A DNA stretch of 64,000 nt from Ianthella basta (Eukaryota > Porifera > Demospongiae > Verongiida > Ianthellidae). Below, in pieces: positions 31,854 through 44,175 of the stretch. The position numbers and the translations under genes were made by a program. The stretch is from assembly GCA_964019415.1 (NCBI GenBank), contig OZ025872.1:9741678-9805677 (forward strand). Direction: 5' to 3'. The notes below the pieces were generated by a model. The model did no database searches and was not told the origin of the DNA. It saw only the letters and a program-made list of their open reading frames with translations. Numbering within the stretch: position 1 is the stretch's first letter; the number at the start of each line of letters is the position of its first letter.

Positions 31854-34800
31854 CTGCAAGTGACAAGCGACAAGTGACATGCAGTCACCAACAGTGCACA
31901 CATGTGACATGTCACCTGACACCCTAGCACCACATCAGTCTTGCCCTAAATCAGTCCCTCCTGATCACTTGCATGCCCACTACCACACATTCATCACTAG
32001 CCTCACTCCCCTGTGCACTGTTAATTGTGTGGGGGTGGGAAGGACAGCCTGGTACCTACTGTGTGCACATGTGCAGAGGCACCACTGTTTTCTGTGGGAT
32101 TGTGAATGCCACACAGTTCAAGCAGTATGCACATACCAGAATTTCCTTCACATGTACACAAAAGGGTACGTGGCCAATCCACACTACCACACACTGACAT
32201 TACTGGGTAAGTGGCAGTGAAGGGACCCCCCTTTTTCAAGTGAGGGGGACGGGTCCCTCCTCAAGTGCAGCACTTGCTCACAAGCCCTCACTGTGACACA
32301 CTTGTACCAACAGACCACCACACACCACTCAGACACAACTTGGGACATGAGACACACAACATGTGGGGGAGTGTACTAGTGTCATGTGATGTCTTGTGAT
32401 GTCATGTGATGTTTACTCACCAGCCTGCACAACCAGTCGTAGTATTGGGTTGGCTTGCCTTGCTTCATCAACTACCCAATTAGGAGGGTGTGGGTCACCC
32501 AGTGTCACCAGCTCCACATCCATCAAAGTTGTGTTAAGTGCTGCTCCTTCAATAACAGCAGTGGCCACATTGGTCCACCTCAACGTTCTGCAGACAATCC
32601 TGATTCTCTTTACTGACCTGTTCACCCTGACTGCTGTTTGAACTGCCTTCAGTATGTCACGGTCTGACACATCCTCCCCTGTCACCACATCATTAATTAA
32701 CAACTGCATGTGGTTAAGGAGACCGTGCTGTGTGACAACTAACACTGCAGCAGTCTCAGACTTGACACAAAGACACACATGAAATGGAGCTATGGAGGAC
32801 ATGAGGCATAGGGGAGGTGTACAGGTAAGGACAATGGACACACATTGACATAAGCAAGGCAAGCTAATAGGCCGGGGGACAGAAGAGTTAAACTAAATGT
32901 CTTGCATGGCTTCATCAGTTGAGCCCATAGTGAGAACACCATTCACAGTAGTAGAAACAAGTACTCTGGACAATACATGGAATACTATAGTGTAATGTTC
33001 AGTTCTCTCTACAAACTACAAAGAATACAAAACTGTATACAAGTGAGAACTGCAAACTGCAAAGAGGAACTGTATGAACAAGACAGATGTACAACATCAT
33101 GGGGGCTCTCCCGAGTGAGAGGAAGGGGCCATCACCTGTTATGGGTGGTCAAATGATTGGAGATGGTTTGAAAGTGTATAATAGTTTACTGATGGAAGAA
33201 ACCAGTTCACATGGTGTTATGTGACAAACAGACAACACACTCAGAACTGACCTGTGGGCTTGGTGTCACTACCATCACTTCTAGTACACATAAAGTAATC
33301 ACATTTCCTGACATAACTCACCCAATGGTCTAATGTGACTACCAGCTCTTCAAGACTGCTGTTCTCCTTTAGGCCACTGAGGATAGTTGCGATCTGCACA
33401 GGGGATAGGTCGTGGCACTTAGTCAACTCAAGTTTCCTCATGTTGCCATTCTTTAAGCAACTGGCAAGCATGCCCACCTCCTCGTCGACACCATCTGTAG
33501 GTAAGGGAGACAAGTGGTCATGCATAGAGGGAGACACAAGGTGCAGAGCTGAACACACACATTGTAAGCTGTGGACAGCACACACCACACTTTATCACAT
33601 TCTCTCACGCACATTATATACACAATTGCGTACACACACACAAATGCACATGCACACACAATATGTACCATAGTGAAACCTGTTCATTGACACTTCCTGC
33701 AAGGACTCAATGGCACTCACTGCCCTAAGCAGGGCAGTATTGACAGAAGAGGGAAGGTTCAGAGCCTCCACTGTCAGTTTCTCCAGTGTGGTGCACTTTG
33801 AGAGAGCAGCTTCAATAGCTGATGAGAGGGTACTGTCCTGTAAAGAAGATGTGGTCACATGCATGTCATGTGACACAAAGTATCATAACAGATCAGAGTG
33901 TGAAGTAACTGTCCACTGTAACGTAGGTGAGTGTGTGTGGTGTGTGTGCATTTTCCGCACAAACACTCCTCCTGCATGCACAGAAGTAACTTGTCTAAAC
34001 CACAATATGCAAGTCTGTGTCCAACTCCAAACTCAAGAGACAACCAACTCCAACTTCCTGAGTTGAGTGAAGTGAGGCAGTCCCCTAAGCACACAACTCC
34101 CCTTGTTGAGGTACATGCAGAGCCTCCCAACCTTACTACATGTGTAGATGTACAGTAGGAGTTTATACTGTTGATGTATTGGATACAAAGTGACATGTCT
34201 CACCTCGTCTGACCAGGGCAACTCCAACTCTAAGCCCAAGTCCCTGAGTTGAGTGCAGTGAGGCAATTCCTTCAACACCTGCTCTGTTAGTTGAGGAGCC
34301 AAGATTCTTACACACAAGGACTTTAGTGATCCTGTCCTCATCACAGCACAGACAGGCAGGACCAGAGCAGGGGCATCTGTAGAGGATGAGGCAACACGTT
34401 GATGGTGACTGTGTAGTTAGGAGTTAGCTTAGCTGGAAGGACAGAAATGGGTTTACTAAGTAGGAGAGTATTTGATAGGGGATTTCCCATTTGTAATGAA
34501 CACACAGCTATGATGCAACCTTTCCCAGTGGTGAGTGAGCAACAGATAAAATGGAGTAAGTACTAGTGAACGAGTGTAGTGCTTGCTCATTGTCATAGAC
34601 AGCCTGTCAGCAATGTGAGGATTGAGGAGGAATGAGCAAGAAGCACAGAGATCATAGTGTGTGCCAACATCACAAGTAGAACAAAATATTTAGAACAACG
34701 ATAAGCAATGAAACAGGCCAATGAAAATTGAGAATAAAATGCAATACATAGCAGCTATTGCCTACATTTGACATGGGCCACCATTACACTATACTAGTGA

Positions 34801-37800
34801 AAAGGAGCTGATGTCATTCAATCACATGCACTAACTTAGCCAATGAAAATTGAGGGTATGCACCAAACATAGCTGCTATTGTCTATACTTGACATGGGCC
34901 ACCATTACAATACACCAGTGAAAGGGATAAAGGGTCATAAATTTAGCCCCCAGATATGGCTTTGACCCTAGTGTGTGTCACAGGTGTGAGTTTAGCCATT
35001 GTTGTTGGTGAAAGTTGATGTCACACAATCACACTTAGCTTGGTCATGTGTTGTTATGCATGCAAGGGGTACCAAAGGAATGACAAGAGCTTATGACACT
35101 GGACAACTATTAGATAACCACTTGGGGGGCACCATTTGAAATAGGCACACAGAATATCAGTAAATCTCAAAAACTGACTCAGTTGTCATTTCTTCCTTCG
35201 AACAAGAGAGTTAGCAAGGGACAGACAAGGTAACTTGCTTGGGGAGCATGATTTACAACTACAGCCTATCAATGTGTAAAGATACTCACCACTAAAGAAT
35301 GGAGTCACACCCAGTTTCTCTACACCATGTCTCCTTGCCACCCCCTCCACAGCTCCCTTGACAAGGGACTCACTGCACCCTCCTACAGCAGTCAGCTCCC
35401 TTAGGCTCGGGTGGTGTTCCACTGATGATGCAACGCGGTGGACATCTGAGGCAGTGAGTGGCTGTAAGGGAATACAATAGAATTGCATGACATGTTGAAT
35501 ACTTCAAACACTACAACTGATTGTCTACAGTTAATGCAGCTCAGTCACTCACTTCTTCATCTGACAAATACGCCTCCTCCAGTCCAAGTGCCCTCAGGTT
35601 GTGCAACCCCTTCACTAATGTCATCCAACTCTGAAGGGACAGGGCGATCATGCTCATCTCCAATGAGGTCAACTTCTGACAGGTCACAAGGGACTCCACC
35701 AAAGGGTCAAGGGGAGGAGCTGGAAGGTGGTATGAGAACTGAGATAATTACAACACACATCAGACATGTACCTGCAGGAGTGAAGACCGTTAAACTGGCA
35801 GAGTGTTAAGCTGTTTTATCTTAGTGCTCAAGAATAATGCAATATAGGTCAGCTTACATAATGCACAAGCCATAAGCAAGTGCAATACACAACTGTGACC
35901 TTTATATGTCATCTGAGAGCATTAAGATTAAAAAGTACAACGCCTGCCAACGTGGTACAAAATTACTGTTTTAATGCTGATTATACAGGACATCAGTCCA
36001 ATGAGATTCAGAGGCACCATGTTCAAACATGTTGCTATAGCTACTGTTAAGTAATTATTCGTTGAGCTCAGTGGAAGAGAGACATGGCGTTCCCTCAATT
36101 CGTAGTTCCATGGAGTGCAACACTGCGAATAGTCACCAGACTTCTTCTGTGAACTTTCCAAGACTTTCCTAGCCTTCAGAGCAAGCGATCCACCCACTGT
36201 GCAACGTCTCCAGCCAGCATCTCCAATATGGGAGTAGCAACAGGTGTTCAGCCAATAGTTTCACCATTCCAGACACAGTGAAAGGCGTCCCCATTCGCTC
36301 CATATGCCCATTCTCAACATGGTGGACTTCTTCTGTTTGGTGCGGATGCGAAAAAGCTGGTACTGACTGGCTTGCTATTCAAGAGAGCGCCATTCAGTCG
36401 AAACCGCTATCAAGCTGTGTACATCCAGGCCTGGAACATGTAGTAGAAAGCGTACATTAATTATTTAATGTCCAGTAAAGTGTGCATTAAGTGATTCAAC
36501 CTTCAGTCATGTGACCCATTATAAAGCATCCCATTGGCTGGAGGTCATGTGATCCACATTAAGACATCATAATAAATAGTCTACCAACTTGTTTTGCAAA
36601 GAGAGTCAGTCTTACAGAGTGTTTCAGTTTCAGTGCAAACAGAAACACTTCAGATTATCCTTTGGGACTGTCATACGGTGTCCTGTATAGAGAAAGACAT
36701 TAGAGTAAGCTTCTTCCGACAAAAGAATACCCCGCTGGTAGCTGGTGACTTATATCCAAGTGCTGCTGTTAGGCCTCTGTTGAGATGGAAACATTTCATT
36801 AGCCACATGAATGGCTGGACAACCAACGGGGTATTCTTCTGGCGCAAGAAGCTTCCTCTAATGTCTTTCACTCTGAAAAACGCCGCATGACAGCCCCAAG
36901 GAGTAATCTGAAGTGTTTCCTCACCACCGGGACTGAAACGTTCTATATATATATAACTCCATCACCTTGCATGCAAAACAAGATAGTGGACTAGCTATTG
37001 ATAAAGATGTCATAATTAGGATTATGCATAGAAATTATGGGAGTCCAGTAGTCCAGTGAATACAGACACCCTTCCGCAGTCTGGCTACATGAGACTAACA
37101 GGAGTTTCAGGAGTGGAATACCATGGTTACCATGGCACTAAGAGATACTATATGGAATAACCTTGCATACTGCAAACACCCTTTTCACAATTTCTCTTCA
37201 GAGTGGAGCAGTGTCCATCGATACCCACTGTGCATGGTGTGACACATGCTACTCACAATCCACTTCCCAATGCGCATGCAGTGTTACTTCTTCCAGTGAG
37301 TCCTTGTGGTGTGTTAGCACATCCTACATAAACAACAAAGTAAAGGGGCATTCACATGCACACATTGCTCAAATAATGAAATGTGCACAGTTTGTAGTCT
37401 AAATACACAACTGACACACTTCTACTACTACTGGTACACCACATCAAGTACAGACTCCACCCACACTGCACAAGTTGGGCATTTGACAAGAAACAACTTG
37501 AGAAATGAGCAAATGAAGATGCTATTTTAATACCTTCACTGAGTCCGTGTCAAGTGCATCCTCAGTGCATGAGTGGCGTTCTCCAAATGTCAAGAACTTG
37601 AGTTGGGTTTGTTTCCGTAGAAATTGCCCGACAGTTGACAGATCTGCATCTGGAGAAAGCAAAAGTATACAAACACGATTTGGGAATGTGTGCACAGATA
37701 GATTGCACATCCATGTGCATGGGGATCATGGACACATGTCTGTTAACAAAATTAACCTAAACAGTGTCTACACTTCAGCTCACGTTTCAAATCCAAATAC

Positions 37801-40800
37801 AAAGTGACATTGCAAACTGGAGGAGCTTCAGTAAAACTGAGCAATTCAGTGCATACAGTGTACAGTAGCTATCTATTGTGTCAACCTTCTTCTTACACTT
37901 GTAATGGACCTCAGTGCATGGATCACTAAGAGATAACTTACTATTATCACCTTCCATATATGGTAGCTCCACTCTCGCTACTGTGGAGACATCTCCCCCT
38001 ATCTGTTGTCCATATACAATATATACTTTGGTTCCCATTTTAAATCCAAATAATAACATTGCAAACTGAAGGTTCCTTGTAAAATGAGAGATTCAGTGTG
38101 TACCGTGTGTGTAAGCATATATTGTGACCACCATCCTTGTAATGGACCTCAGTGCATGGTTCAGTAATAATCAAAGCATGAACCAAACCATCATTAGCAT
38201 AATAACATAGCAAAATAAGAATCAAGATTATTCCAACTATGTGTTGTTAGCTACTTCCCAAACATAACACTTTCAACTGTCCTGGAGATAACTTACCATC
38301 ATCAGCATACATATATGGTAGCTCCACTCTTGTTACTGTGGAGACATCACCCAGTTGAGAGATAAAGTGAGCGATAGCTGATGAGGGGACACTTTGCTGC
38401 AAATCATATGGCTTTACCCTGATTCCAGCCCCATCCACCTGCTTGCAGTGCTGAGTGACACACCACGCTATGCCAACATCCTCGAGGTAGAATTCATCAA
38501 TCTCCACTGTTGGTCCACATGGGGACAGGATGGACCAAGCCAACTGTTCGTTGCCACTCTCAGCTACGGCTTCGCACAGTGCAAGAAGTGGGGTATCCCG
38601 CCTAATGCTGGGCTTCACTACTGTGTTGAGGCTATCCAGTAGCATCCTCTGCATGCCTGGGGTGCTGAGACCACTCAGCCCACTGAAGAACAGGAACATA
38701 GTCCTGTTCCTGTCATCTGCCAGAACAAAGCTTCCCTTCTTATTGTACCTTAAGGTGAGGTGTCGTCTCCAGAAGCTGACCTGCTCCTCTGGTGTCTTCT
38801 TTGCCACAGCAAGGGCTGCCATGAACTCTTGCAGTGTCAGGTGCAGGAAGTGCCACGTGCGAGAGATGATCCCCAATCGACTACGGGCTGGTATACAATT
38901 GAACAAGCCATGGAAGGCACTGTCCACCTCAAAGTCGAGGTCGGAAAAAATGATGGTGTCCTTTTCAATCCCTTCCAGTGCCAATTGGATCAGTTTGTTG
39001 AAGCTGGGGAAGAGTTGTATCACGTCTTGGAGACTACCAGAACGTTCCTCCCGACCTGCTCGCTCTAGGTTGTGGTTGATGGTGTGGATGATGACACACT
39101 CAAACAACTCATGCAGTGTCAGGAGCTCTGCAGAGGCGCCACCAAGGGATGTTACATAGCAGATCATCAGAAGCAGTAGTGGCGTATAGCAGAGGTTTTT
39201 GATGTGAGGGTAAAGGGAGAGGGTGGACAGGAGTTTCTCTCCTGCTGATGGGTTGGAGGAGGCAAAGTATTCTGTGATGAATTTCTCTACTTCTTTATCT
39301 CCGAACCCACTGATCTCCACCCTCCTGTCCACAGTGTGGTAGAGGCTCTCTGCAGAGATAGGGCGAGTTGTCACCATGAAGGATGACTGAGGGGCAAGAT
39401 GGCCAGTAATAATGTCGCGAACTAGTGACTTCTTGCGCATTTCTTCTGACAGCTCATCAAATCCGTCGAAGATGAACAGGACCTCTTGTCCTTGGTGTGC
39501 AGTAACAAAGTCAGTGACTTCTCGAACAATGTCTGCATCGCCGACTGATGTGAAGATGAGGTCTTCCAGGCTCAGCTTCTGGTCCTTGGGGAGACTCCTC
39601 AGGATGACTTGGATGACTACTTTGTAGTCTTGTGCAAAACAGCCAATTGACCAATCGTGGCACATTCGCTGGATGAGAGTGCTCTTGCCACTACCCGGTA
39701 CACCGTCAATGAGCACTCGCTTTCTGGAGATACCAGCAGGAGGAGAGAAGGAGAGGATGTGTTTGTAATCGAGTGGCACCTTTACGTGAGGCACCTGTCC
39801 AACGCCTCCCCTGGCCAGGTGCACTGATACTGCCTCGTCAGCCCTCCCTGCTACCGGCCGCCACTGTTGCGGCTGAACCAAGTTCAAATTCACATAATGC
39901 ATGGTGGAGGAGGCCAGCAGAGGGTTGTCTTGGATGCACTCCTTGGCATAGTAGCAGCCCAGCTTGGCACGGAGGGACTGCATCACATGCAGAGAGGTAC
40001 AAAAACATGTCAATCAACCACAACCATGATGAATCACAACACATATATGTACAGCCACATATGCACGAATATAATACTGTAACAGTGTCTAAAACATAAA
40101 AGAATACACAGTGGTCATCTCCACAAATACTCTATGACACACTATGGAACAGTGTGTCATACAGTGGATAACAGGAGTGCATGCACACTGCATGACAACT
40201 GGCTTATCGATACAGTGCCTAACAAGCAATTCAGTGACTCGTTTCCACCATCTTCAGGATATGAACATGCATACACAACACTCAGGCTCACCTCTTTCTT
40301 ATCTGCACTAGTTGAAGTGATTAGCTTTGCATCACTTGGTCCTCCATCACCTATACGTACAAAGGGAAGGAGTTGAGAGAGACAAGGGATGGTCACTATA
40401 GAAGTATTGCATCAAAAGTACATGGACAGCAGTCAGTTCACCATCAAGTGTAGATGTACAAAGGTCACAAGAAGTGACTCCAACTTGGAGCTTTGTAAGA
40501 CACTCAATCAATGCATGCATAAGGGTGCTGAGACACCTTATGGGTCTTCAAAGGAGTGAGTTTTCAGTAGTACATTCAGCAATGAGTATACACAGTAATG
40601 CAATAGTCTTGTCCCCAGACACTTCTGCTGGGGAGAGGAAGGGGCTAGCGACTATGGACAGGATGTTATGACACAATAGAATGGAATTATGGATGATGAT
40701 GTAATCTTGCGCATAATTAGTGGCGAGCATCTTGAGTGCAGTAAGATTCCACCCATGGCCTCGCTGCATTGTCTGTGACAGGAACTCACAAAGAAGATCA

Positions 40801-42495
40801 TTTAGGCAGGGGTGATGTGCTTGCCTAGAACATCAAAACAGTGGGTAGCACAGGTTAGAATGTGGATTTCCTCTGCCTGTCCACCAAGACGTTTTTAACA
40901 TGAGGATGAAGTATACGCTGACGATACTGCTTGCATGTCTTCAGCTTTAGTCAGGCTCATGGCTGTTTAGGGTGCTACTTTAATCACTTCTTCGACCCCA
41001 AGTCCCCTTATGTGTGTACCCAACATCAAACTCGAGGCTTTAAGTGACTACTACCGCAATAAATGTGAAGTAGTAATCTGCTTGGCGCTGCTGACATTCC
41101 ATCAGCAGTTACAAGAACCTGTCTTTTTCACCAGATCCTTCCTCTACATGCATGCGCTCATGCAGGAAGGGTCTTGAAGCGAGGCTACACCGCATCTGGT
41201 ACATTGACTGTTTGGGTTTTGCACTTTACACAGCAGTCAGCACATGGTCTATACAGTTGTATAGGAACTGCTTTACAGGAGGATCGGACTGGCTTGCATA
41301 GTTACTATAACAACAGAAGCTGAACTTACATCTTTCAGTTTTGAACATCTCTGCTTTTTTCTCCAGCTCATCTGCCCACACTTGGTGGTTGGTATCTTGC
41401 AACATCTTCAGGAAAGTGATAAAGTCCTTGTCTTGCTTTCCTTTCAGAATTTCAATCAATTTGCTCATCTGTTCATCGTTGCCGTGCTGTTTTCTCACTT
41501 GCTGTTCTTCCATCGCACTCATAAACCCACCAGCCGCCTTCTGTAACTTATCACTCAGTCCTGTGCTCATTAATACATTCAGCTTGAGGTCCCCTTGCAG
41601 GGAGACCAGCGCATCAATGTTCCATGGACTCATTGGACAATCTATTGAGAAGACAAGGGCACAGCAAGAGAGTGAGGAGTACCAGTCAATTCCCTCAACA
41701 CAACATGCACTCTAAACATATAACTGTCATCGAAACACACACTTATACACACACACGCACACATGCACATAAACCTATATTAATGCGCACGCGTGTGTGT
41801 GTGCGCGCACACACACACACACACACTGACCTGCAGCACTGCACAGTGGTGCTGGGTCCAGTAAACCAACAGGTACTGGTGTGGTCTGTGAGGGAAGCCA
41901 GACAAGATGCAATGCATGCAGACCATTGCATGGCAGCGGCTATACATATCACGTGACTACGTACATAGGAAGGAGGAATGCATAATGGCCTCTTTGTGCA
42001 ACCCATCTACTCCAGTATACTTTCTTCATTCAACATCAAAACCGCTCACAAAGCACTGTACTAATTGTGTGTTAGATGACCCAGAGAGGTTAGTGTGCTC
42101 ACCTCTCCAGCGCCACTAAAGCTTGTCCCTTCTCGCTGTATCTTCAACCGCTTGGCACTGGGGCTCCCGCCGGTCCCATCTCCTTCCTTCTCCTCCACAC
42201 CAAATAGATCACGCAGCTTCTCCCCGAAGTCTCGATAGTCCATGTGCTCAGGACGTGCGAGGATGGAGAGTGTGAGATGGACGGCTGACGGGTTCTTGTT
42301 GAGATTCTCGAGGAACCTGTGATTCCTATCCACCGCAGTCAATCGCGAGTGGCGGAGCTGTGCAAACTGAAGGTCGGTGAGGACATTACCCTCGTGTAGT
42401 GTAGACAAGAGCGCGTCTAGCGGAAAGCTGGCTGCAAACTCCTGCCTCAAATCGGCTCTTTCTCTGAGAGCCTTTCCTTCGAGATTGGCATCCAT
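31837..42495 (-). CDS. NLR-B: intact CARD-CARD-NACHT-LRR receptor (1297 aa)
   Basis: Coding exons in order: 42495-42103, 41885-41831, 41641-41330, 40350-40292, 39977-38297, 37649-37534, 37323-37257, 35719-35553, 35461-35290, 34376-34204, 33837-33669, 33494-33322, 32760-32421, 31853-31837. Lengths sum to 3894 bp, exactly 1297 codons plus TAA, with every junction in phase. Domains: CARD-like about 1-131, linker to 149, CARD-like about 150-253, linker to 273, NACHT exon 274-833 (Walker A near 364-373, Walker B near 440-449), LRRs 834-1297. No signal peptide or membrane segment, so it should be a cytosolic sensor. The family oligomerises through NACHT and recruits partners through CARDs; the ligand here is unknown. 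The start ATG at 42495 gives MDANLEG directly before the conserved CARD helix. Confidence 0.9.
32421..37649 (-). CDS. NLR-B LRR region (8 exons)
   Basis: Two short exons (116 and 67 bp) precede five exons of 167-173 bp and one of 340 bp. The repeat pattern is clear in LRALGLEEAYLSDEE, SLRELTAVGGCSESL and LEKLTVEALNLPSSV. Exon phases alternate 1-0 and 0-1, so exon pairs can be gained or lost without shifting the frame. The last exon (LKAVQTAVRVNRSVK) caps the repeats. A further LRR-like piece at about 34130-34040 lacks a good acceptor and runs into a stop, so I leave it out. Confidence 0.88.
34718..34930. repeat. Local tandem duplication in NLR-B intron
   Basis: The block starting 'gccaatgaaaattgag' and ending 'gacatgggccaccattac' occurs twice, at about 34720-34795 and 34840-34915. 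NLR-A has one copy near 12355-12430. Confidence 0.75.
35830..36600. other. NLR-B intron, no exon seen
   Basis: Sequence between the LRR exon ending at 35719 and the inverted-repeat element at 36621. No splice-bounded LRR frame is visible and no clear match exists in NLR-A or NLR-C. Confidence 0.4.
36621..36939. mobile_element. Inverted-repeat element (~320 bp) with ~110-bp arms
   Basis: Arms start GTTTCAG and share CACTTCAGATTA, GACTGTCAT and AGACATTAG with their complements on the right, then AAGCTTCTT and AAGAATACCCCG. About 90 bp lies between the arms. It occurs only in NLR-B. No coding capacity. Confidence 0.75.
37936..38004 (-). pseudogene. Leftover 3' end of an older NLR-B NACHT exon
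   Basis: The minus strand reads GDVSTVARVELPYMEGDN and then the donor GTAAGTTATC, the same as the end of the functional NACHT exon 360 bp upstream. The rest of this older exon is missing: at 38005 the sequence switches abruptly to intron sequence nearly identical to NLR-A 18095 onward. Confidence 0.8.
38297..39977 (-). CDS. NLR-B NACHT exon (1681 bp, intact)
   Basis: Acceptor TGCAG at the 39978 side and donor GTAAGTTATC at the 38296 side. It enters in phase 0 and leaves in phase 1. It carries Walker A GVPGSGKST, extended Walker B VLFIFDGFDEL, TTRP as sensor 1, SGFGDKEVEKFI after it, and the winged-helix word LHLTLQEFMAAL. These are the residues that bind and hydrolyse ATP and drive oligomerisation in NLRs. 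It is nearly identical to the NLR-A exon but without its 4-bp insertion. Confidence 0.93.
40292..40350 (-). CDS. NLR-B 59-bp linker exon
   Basis: Encodes CDGGPSDAKLITSTSADKKE with the phase-1 base from CARD2. GT-AG borders and phase are as in NLR-A and NLR-C. Ser/Thr-rich flexible connector. Confidence 0.8.
41330..41641 (-). CDS. NLR-B CARD2 exon (312 bp)
   Basis: Phase 1 in and out. It starts CPMSPWNIDALVSLQGDL and continues through LSDKLQKAAGGFMSA, KLIEILKGKQDKDFITFL and WADELEKKAEMF. The pattern of amphipathic helices ending in an F-x-x-F-L and W-A-D-E-L helix is what CARDs show. A DEATH domain is the main alternative. Confidence 0.8.
41831..41885 (-). CDS. NLR-B 55-bp linker exon
   Basis: Encodes TTPVPVGLLDPAPLCSAA. 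It converts phase 0 to phase 1, which makes the CARD1 and CARD2 exons compatible; without it the frame would stop at once in CARD2. That is strong support for it being real. Confidence 0.8.
42103..42495 (-). CDS. NLR-B first coding exon, CARD1
   Basis: 131 codons from ATG at 42495 to donor GTGAGC at the 42102 side. The CARD-like core runs LRQEFAASFPLDALL, GNVLTDLQFAQLRHS, NHRFLENLNKN, VHLTLSILARPEH, FGEKLRDLF. The tail (GSPSAKRLKIQREG) is basic and could act as a nuclear signal, though this is only a composition argument. The region just upstream is shared with NLR-A up to the elements inserted there. Confidence 0.8.
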
Positions 42496-42580
42496 TTGAG
42501 TGAGCTAGTGACGTGACCTCAAGTTGAATCCCCATTATAGCCTCTAGCCGGATTTCTCCGTATACGTAACTCGTCATACT

Positions 42581-42746
42581 TAGTTCGTGAGCAATGATAT
42601 AGCTATTTTCGTAGCAGTATAATCAACAAACTGAATGCAGGACGTTTCAGCAACAAAGACCCTGTGACATTTGTACGCAGCTGACGAAAGCCTTCGTGGC
42701 CGAAAGCTCCTGCATTCAGCTGTTGATCAAAATTGCTCATGAACTA
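42581..42746. mobile_element. Foldback element (166 bp) with hammerhead-like centre
   Basis: Outer arms TAGTTCGTGAGCAAT and complement, then CAACAAACTGAATGCAGGA with its partner near 42702-42724. It is absent upstream of NLR-A. The inner part (42677-42714) folds like a minimal type I hammerhead. It lies about 90 bp upstream of the NLR-B start codon, so it may be in its promoter or 5' UTR. Confidence 0.7.
42677..42714 (+). ncRNA. Type I hammerhead-like motif
   Basis: Order: GCAG (stem I), CTGACGA (matches CUGANGA), stem II GCC-ttcgt-GGC with an A.C mismatch at its base, GAAA, the palindrome AGCT (stem III, pairing only in a dimer), C as the cleavage base, CTGC (stem I return). The geometry is that of the minimal hammerheads of Penelope-like and related retroelements. 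Activity is untested. Confidence 0.45.
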
Positions 42747-42815
42747 ATTGAACAACATAACTAGCAATGAGCTCTTCTTGTCCTTTACATTTGTTTGATG
42801 AGCCTGTGGCACGGT

Positions 42816-44175
42816 ATAATACAGATCAATCAATCAATCAATCAATCGATCATACACAGCTTTGTCTCCAATGCTGGAGGTCGCTGGAATTTATTTTCTA
42901 ACAGTTCTGTGCAAGAAATAGTTCACATCATGCTGTACTAAATAGTTCAATAATTAACTGTTCAATTTACTTTCAGATCATCAGCCCATCTTTTCCTTGG
43001 TCTTCCCCTCGGTTGCTTTCCGGGCACATTCTCCATATACACCTTCTTTACCATCCTGTCATCTGTCATTTCTTCCATCTTCTTTAACCATTCTGTCTTC
43101 TTGTTCTCTACTCTTGATACCACTGCCACCTGTCCCAGTCTTGATCTAATATCAACATTCCTCACTTTGTCCAACATAGTCACTCCTTCCACTCTCCTCA
43201 GGCATCTCATTTCAAGGGCTTGTATTCTGCTCTTGTGTCTCTCTAGCAGGGTCCAGGTCTCACATGCATACAACAGAGTTGGCATCACCGTGGCATTGAT
43301 CACTCTAAGTTTTGTTGCCTTGCTCAGTTCTCTTCGATCAATTATCTCTTTTCTCATAGCTCCAATCACTTTGGATGCTGCTCCTATTCTGTGGTCTACC
43401 TCTGCTTCACATGATCCCTCTTCATCTAACATGGCTCCTAGATACTTCATTGTCTTCGCATTTTCTATCTCCACTCCATTTACTGTAATGTTGCATGTGC
43501 CTCCTCCTCTCTTCACCACCATTACCTTTGTCTTTCCCCAATTGATTGTCATTCTCCATTTCATCATCACTTCATCCAGCACCTTCACATTTCTTTCTGC
43601 ATCCTCATCTCTTTCTGTCACTAACATTAGGTCATCGGCAAACAAGAGAAGCTGTATTGTGCCTGTTTCCATCTCAACTCCTCCTTCAAACCTCTGTTTT
43701 GCCTCCCTCACAATGTTGTCCATAAAGATGTTAAATAGCCATGGTGACATAGTGCATCCCTGTCTCACTCCTTGTCCTACTCCAAACCAGTCTGATTTCT
43801 GACCTTGAACCCTGACACATGCCTTACCATCATCATATAGTGACCTCACTGCTCTTATCAGCTCACCATTCACTCCATATGCCCTAAGCACTCTCCACAA
43901 TAACTCCCTGTCTACCCTGTCGTATGCTTTCTCTAAGTCCACGCAAACCATCAGCATCCTCTTGTTCTTTTCAATAATCTTCTCTCCTAACTGCCTGACA
44001 GTAAACAACTGGTCTACACAGCTCCTCCCTCTTCGGAATGCCCCCTGCTCTTCCAACACTTTCCCTTCGGTGATTGCCCTCATCCTCTTCTCCAACACCC
44101 TGATCCAGTGGCAGGAGTGGGCCATGGATGACAGAACCTCCTACCACTCTCTTGCTCTATCTGATAATACAGATC
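42816..44175 (-). mobile_element. RTE-like LINE fragment, 5'-truncated, with 12-bp target duplication
   Basis: The direct repeat ATAATACAGATC lies at 42816-42827 and 44164-44175; NLR-A has the single empty site near 28221. The 3' end, at the low coordinate, is a short (GATT)n-type tail, as in RTE and related LINEs. The element keeps only the reverse-transcriptase part. Its 5' junction carries a 61-bp copy (44097-44157) of host sequence at 44507-44567. Confidence 0.88.
42962..44096 (-). CDS. LINE reverse transcriptase (partial, open)
   Basis: About 375 codons begin at VLEKRMRAI within the RT domain. Motifs: EEQGAFRRGRSCVDQL, MVCVDLEKAYDRV, QGCTMSPWLFNI, the catalytic FADDLMLV, then GKTKVM, TLLYACETWTL and the C-terminal RGRPRKRWADDL. 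These fit the RTE group. The upstream endonuclease is missing. No stop interrupts the remaining frame, so the insertion is fairly recent. The first eight or nine codons of the open frame derive from the templated host insert, not the LINE. Confidence 0.85.

Noticed and set aside
34030-34135. Extra LRR-like exon in NLR-B (GLPHFTQLRKLELVV), with similar pieces in NLR-A and NLR-C
   Set aside because: No consensus acceptor and donor pair, stops follow at once, and the main exon chain is already in phase without it. It is probably a decayed repeat.
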